Source: Collinsella sp. (lineage in GTDB: Bacteria > Actinomycetota > Coriobacteriia > Coriobacteriales > Coriobacteriaceae). From it: a stretch of DNA of 7,479 nt. The first letter of the stretch is position 1. Each line of letters starts with the position of its first letter. The stretch is taken from assembly GCA_014871605.1 (NCBI GenBank), contig WGSQ01000089.1, positions 1-7,479 of the forward strand, in the 5' to 3' direction. Below the pieces are notes generated by a model. The model was not told the DNA's origin. It saw only the letters and a program-made list of their open reading frames with translations, and did not search any database. Below are positions 6,646 through 7,479 of the stretch, piece after piece. Made by a program: the position numbers and the translations under genes.

Positions 6646-7287
6646 ATGGCACTTGAGAAGATCGACATTGACACTCTCGACCCGGCGGCGACCATCGTCG
6701 TGGCAACGGGCAACGCCCATAAGCTCACCGAGATCGAGGCCATTTTGGGCAAGGTCATGCCCGAGGTGCGCTTTGTGGCGCTCGGCCAGCTGGGCGATTT
6801 TGAGGACCCCGAGGAAAACGGCACGACGTTTTTGGAGAACGCCATCATCAAGGCGCAGGCTGCGGTTGAGGAGACGGGGCTTATGGCCATCGCCGACGAT
6901 TCCGGCCTGGTCGTCGACGCGCTGGACGGCGAGCCCGGTGTGTATAGTGCGCGCTATGCGGGCGTGCACGGCGACGATGCCGCCAACAATGCAAAGCTGC
7001 TCGTTAACCTGGAAGGCGTGGCGGACGAGGATCGCACCGCGCGCTTTATGAGCGTCGTTGCGCTCATCGACACGGATGGTCTGGTTACCTATGGCGAGGG
7101 CGCCTGCGAGGGCGTTATCGCGCACGAGGGCCGCGGCGACCATGGTTTTGGCTACGACCCGCTGTTCCTGCCGGTCGACACGCCGGGCAAGACCATGGCC
7201 GAGCTGACGGCGGACGAGAAGAACGCCATCAGCCATCGTTTCCACGCGCTCGAGCATCTGTCCGCCAAGCTGACGGGCGAGGAGTAG
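6646..7287 (+). CDS. rdgB: XTP/dITP diphosphatase (non-canonical purine NTP pyrophosphatase, Ham1/RdgB family)
   Basis: This cytosolic house-cleaning enzyme hydrolyses dITP, ITP and XTP to monophosphates and pyrophosphate, keeping deaminated purines out of DNA and RNA. Motifs in order are VVATGNAHKLTEI, with TGNAHK at 21-26, then a GTTFLENA..KA block around residue 62-74. ADDSGLVVDAL carries the catalytic-type acids D84 and D85. GEPGVYSARYAG, GFGYDPLF (167-174) and SHR (196-198) complete the nucleotide-binding set. Length is 213 aa against 197 in E. coli; the extra residues form a leader of about 15 before the first strand. A near-perfect AAGGAGG at 6633-6639, 6 nt before the ATG, fixes the start. 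The 142-nt gap after rph holds a hairpin but no convincing promoter, so read-through or an unrecognised promoter must drive it. It is tightly coupled to dtd. Confidence 0.96.
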   Translation: MALEKIDIDTLDPAATIVVATGNAHKLTEIEAILGKVMPEVRFVALGQLGDFEDPEENGTTFLENAIIKAQAAVEETGLMAIADDSGLVVDALDGEPGVYSARYAGVHGDDAANNAKLLVNLEGVADEDRTARFMSVVALIDTDGLVTYGEGACEGVIAHEGRGDHGFGYDPLFLPVDTPGKTMAELTADEKNAISHRFHALEHLSAKLTGEE

Positions 7288-7290
7288 ACC

Positions 7291-7479
7291 GTGCGTGCGG
7301 TGGTGCAGCGCGTGCTCAACGCCGGCGTGACGGTCGACGGCGAGTGCGTGGGCCGCATTGGACGCGGCTACCTGGTGCTGCTGGGTGTGGGCCATGGCGA
7401 TACGCGTGCCGAGGCCGACAAGCTGTGGGGCAAGCTCCGCGGGCTGCGTATCAACGAGGACGAGAACGGCAAGACCAAC
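7291..7479 (+). CDS. dtd: D-aminoacyl-tRNA deacylase, 3' end outside the window
   Basis: Dtd cleaves D-amino acids (and mischarged glycine) from tRNA and so enforces homochirality in translation. The visible 63 residues match the family N-terminus: [18 protein letters not shown], then [18 protein letters not shown], then a helix with [13 protein letters not shown] and an NEDENGKTN end. The family is about 145-150 aa, so a bit under half is present; the catalytic SQF and NSGPF motifs lie mainly beyond the edge and cannot be checked. The start is GTG at 7291, just 3 nt after the rdgB stop. GAGGAG at 7279-7284, inside the last rdgB codons, gives a 6-nt spacing. This implies translational coupling with rdgB. 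Confidence 0.93.
   Translation, partial: MRAVVQRVLNAGVTVDGECVGRIGRGYLVLLGVGHGDTRAEADKLWGKLRGLRINEDENGKTN

Noticed and set aside
1..7479. A novel defence, mobile or biosynthetic system
   Set aside because: All seven genes belong to known families with intact visible motifs (dtd only in part). There are no transposase, integrase, toxin-antitoxin, CRISPR or phage signals.

Overview
The window is GC-rich (roughly 60% or more by eye) and almost fully coding. Seven protein genes lie on the plus strand, and the 5' half of a tRNA gene sits on the minus strand at the left edge. The style suggests a gut actinobacterium of the class Coriobacteriia, with Collinsella my best guess. The reasons are the high GC, the gene content, and a MurE with Gram-positive, non-diaminopimelate features. 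This assignment is inference; no search was possible.

Layout. Positions 1-25 (minus) are the start of a tRNA whose extended -10 promoter lies at 36-44. The divergent spacer then carries a probable promoter for asnB (213-2093), a glutamine-dependent asparagine synthetase of the Bacillus AsnB type. A clean intrinsic terminator (2119-2143) closes asnB, and a promoter for murE overlaps its T-tract (2142-2170). murE (2205-3767) encodes a Mur ligase that probably adds a non-DAP diamino acid, lysine or ornithine, to the peptidoglycan precursor. A hairpin follows, then a HAD-IIB phosphatase of unknown substrate (3875-4786), murI glutamate racemase (4838-5722) and rph RNase PH (5778-6503). A terminator-like hairpin (6502-6539) separates rph from rdgB (6646-7287), the XTP/dITP pyrophosphatase. 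dtd, D-aminoacyl-tRNA deacylase, begins 3 nt after rdgB and runs off the right edge (7291-7479).

How the genes fit together. MurI supplies D-glutamate, and MurE adds the next residue of the cell-wall stem peptide. AsnB makes asparagine or, by analogy with B. subtilis AsnB and related amidotransferases, may amidate a wall precursor. RNase PH trims tRNA 3' ends, RdgB removes deaminated purine nucleotides, and Dtd removes D-amino acids mischarged onto tRNA. A murI-rph-rdgB order is a familiar housekeeping arrangement in Gram-positives. I see no mobile element, CRISPR array, phage gene or defence system. The window is mainly ordinary chromosomal core. The points worth a second look are the edge tRNA, the MurE specificity residues, the possible wall role of AsnB, and a shared intergenic motif.
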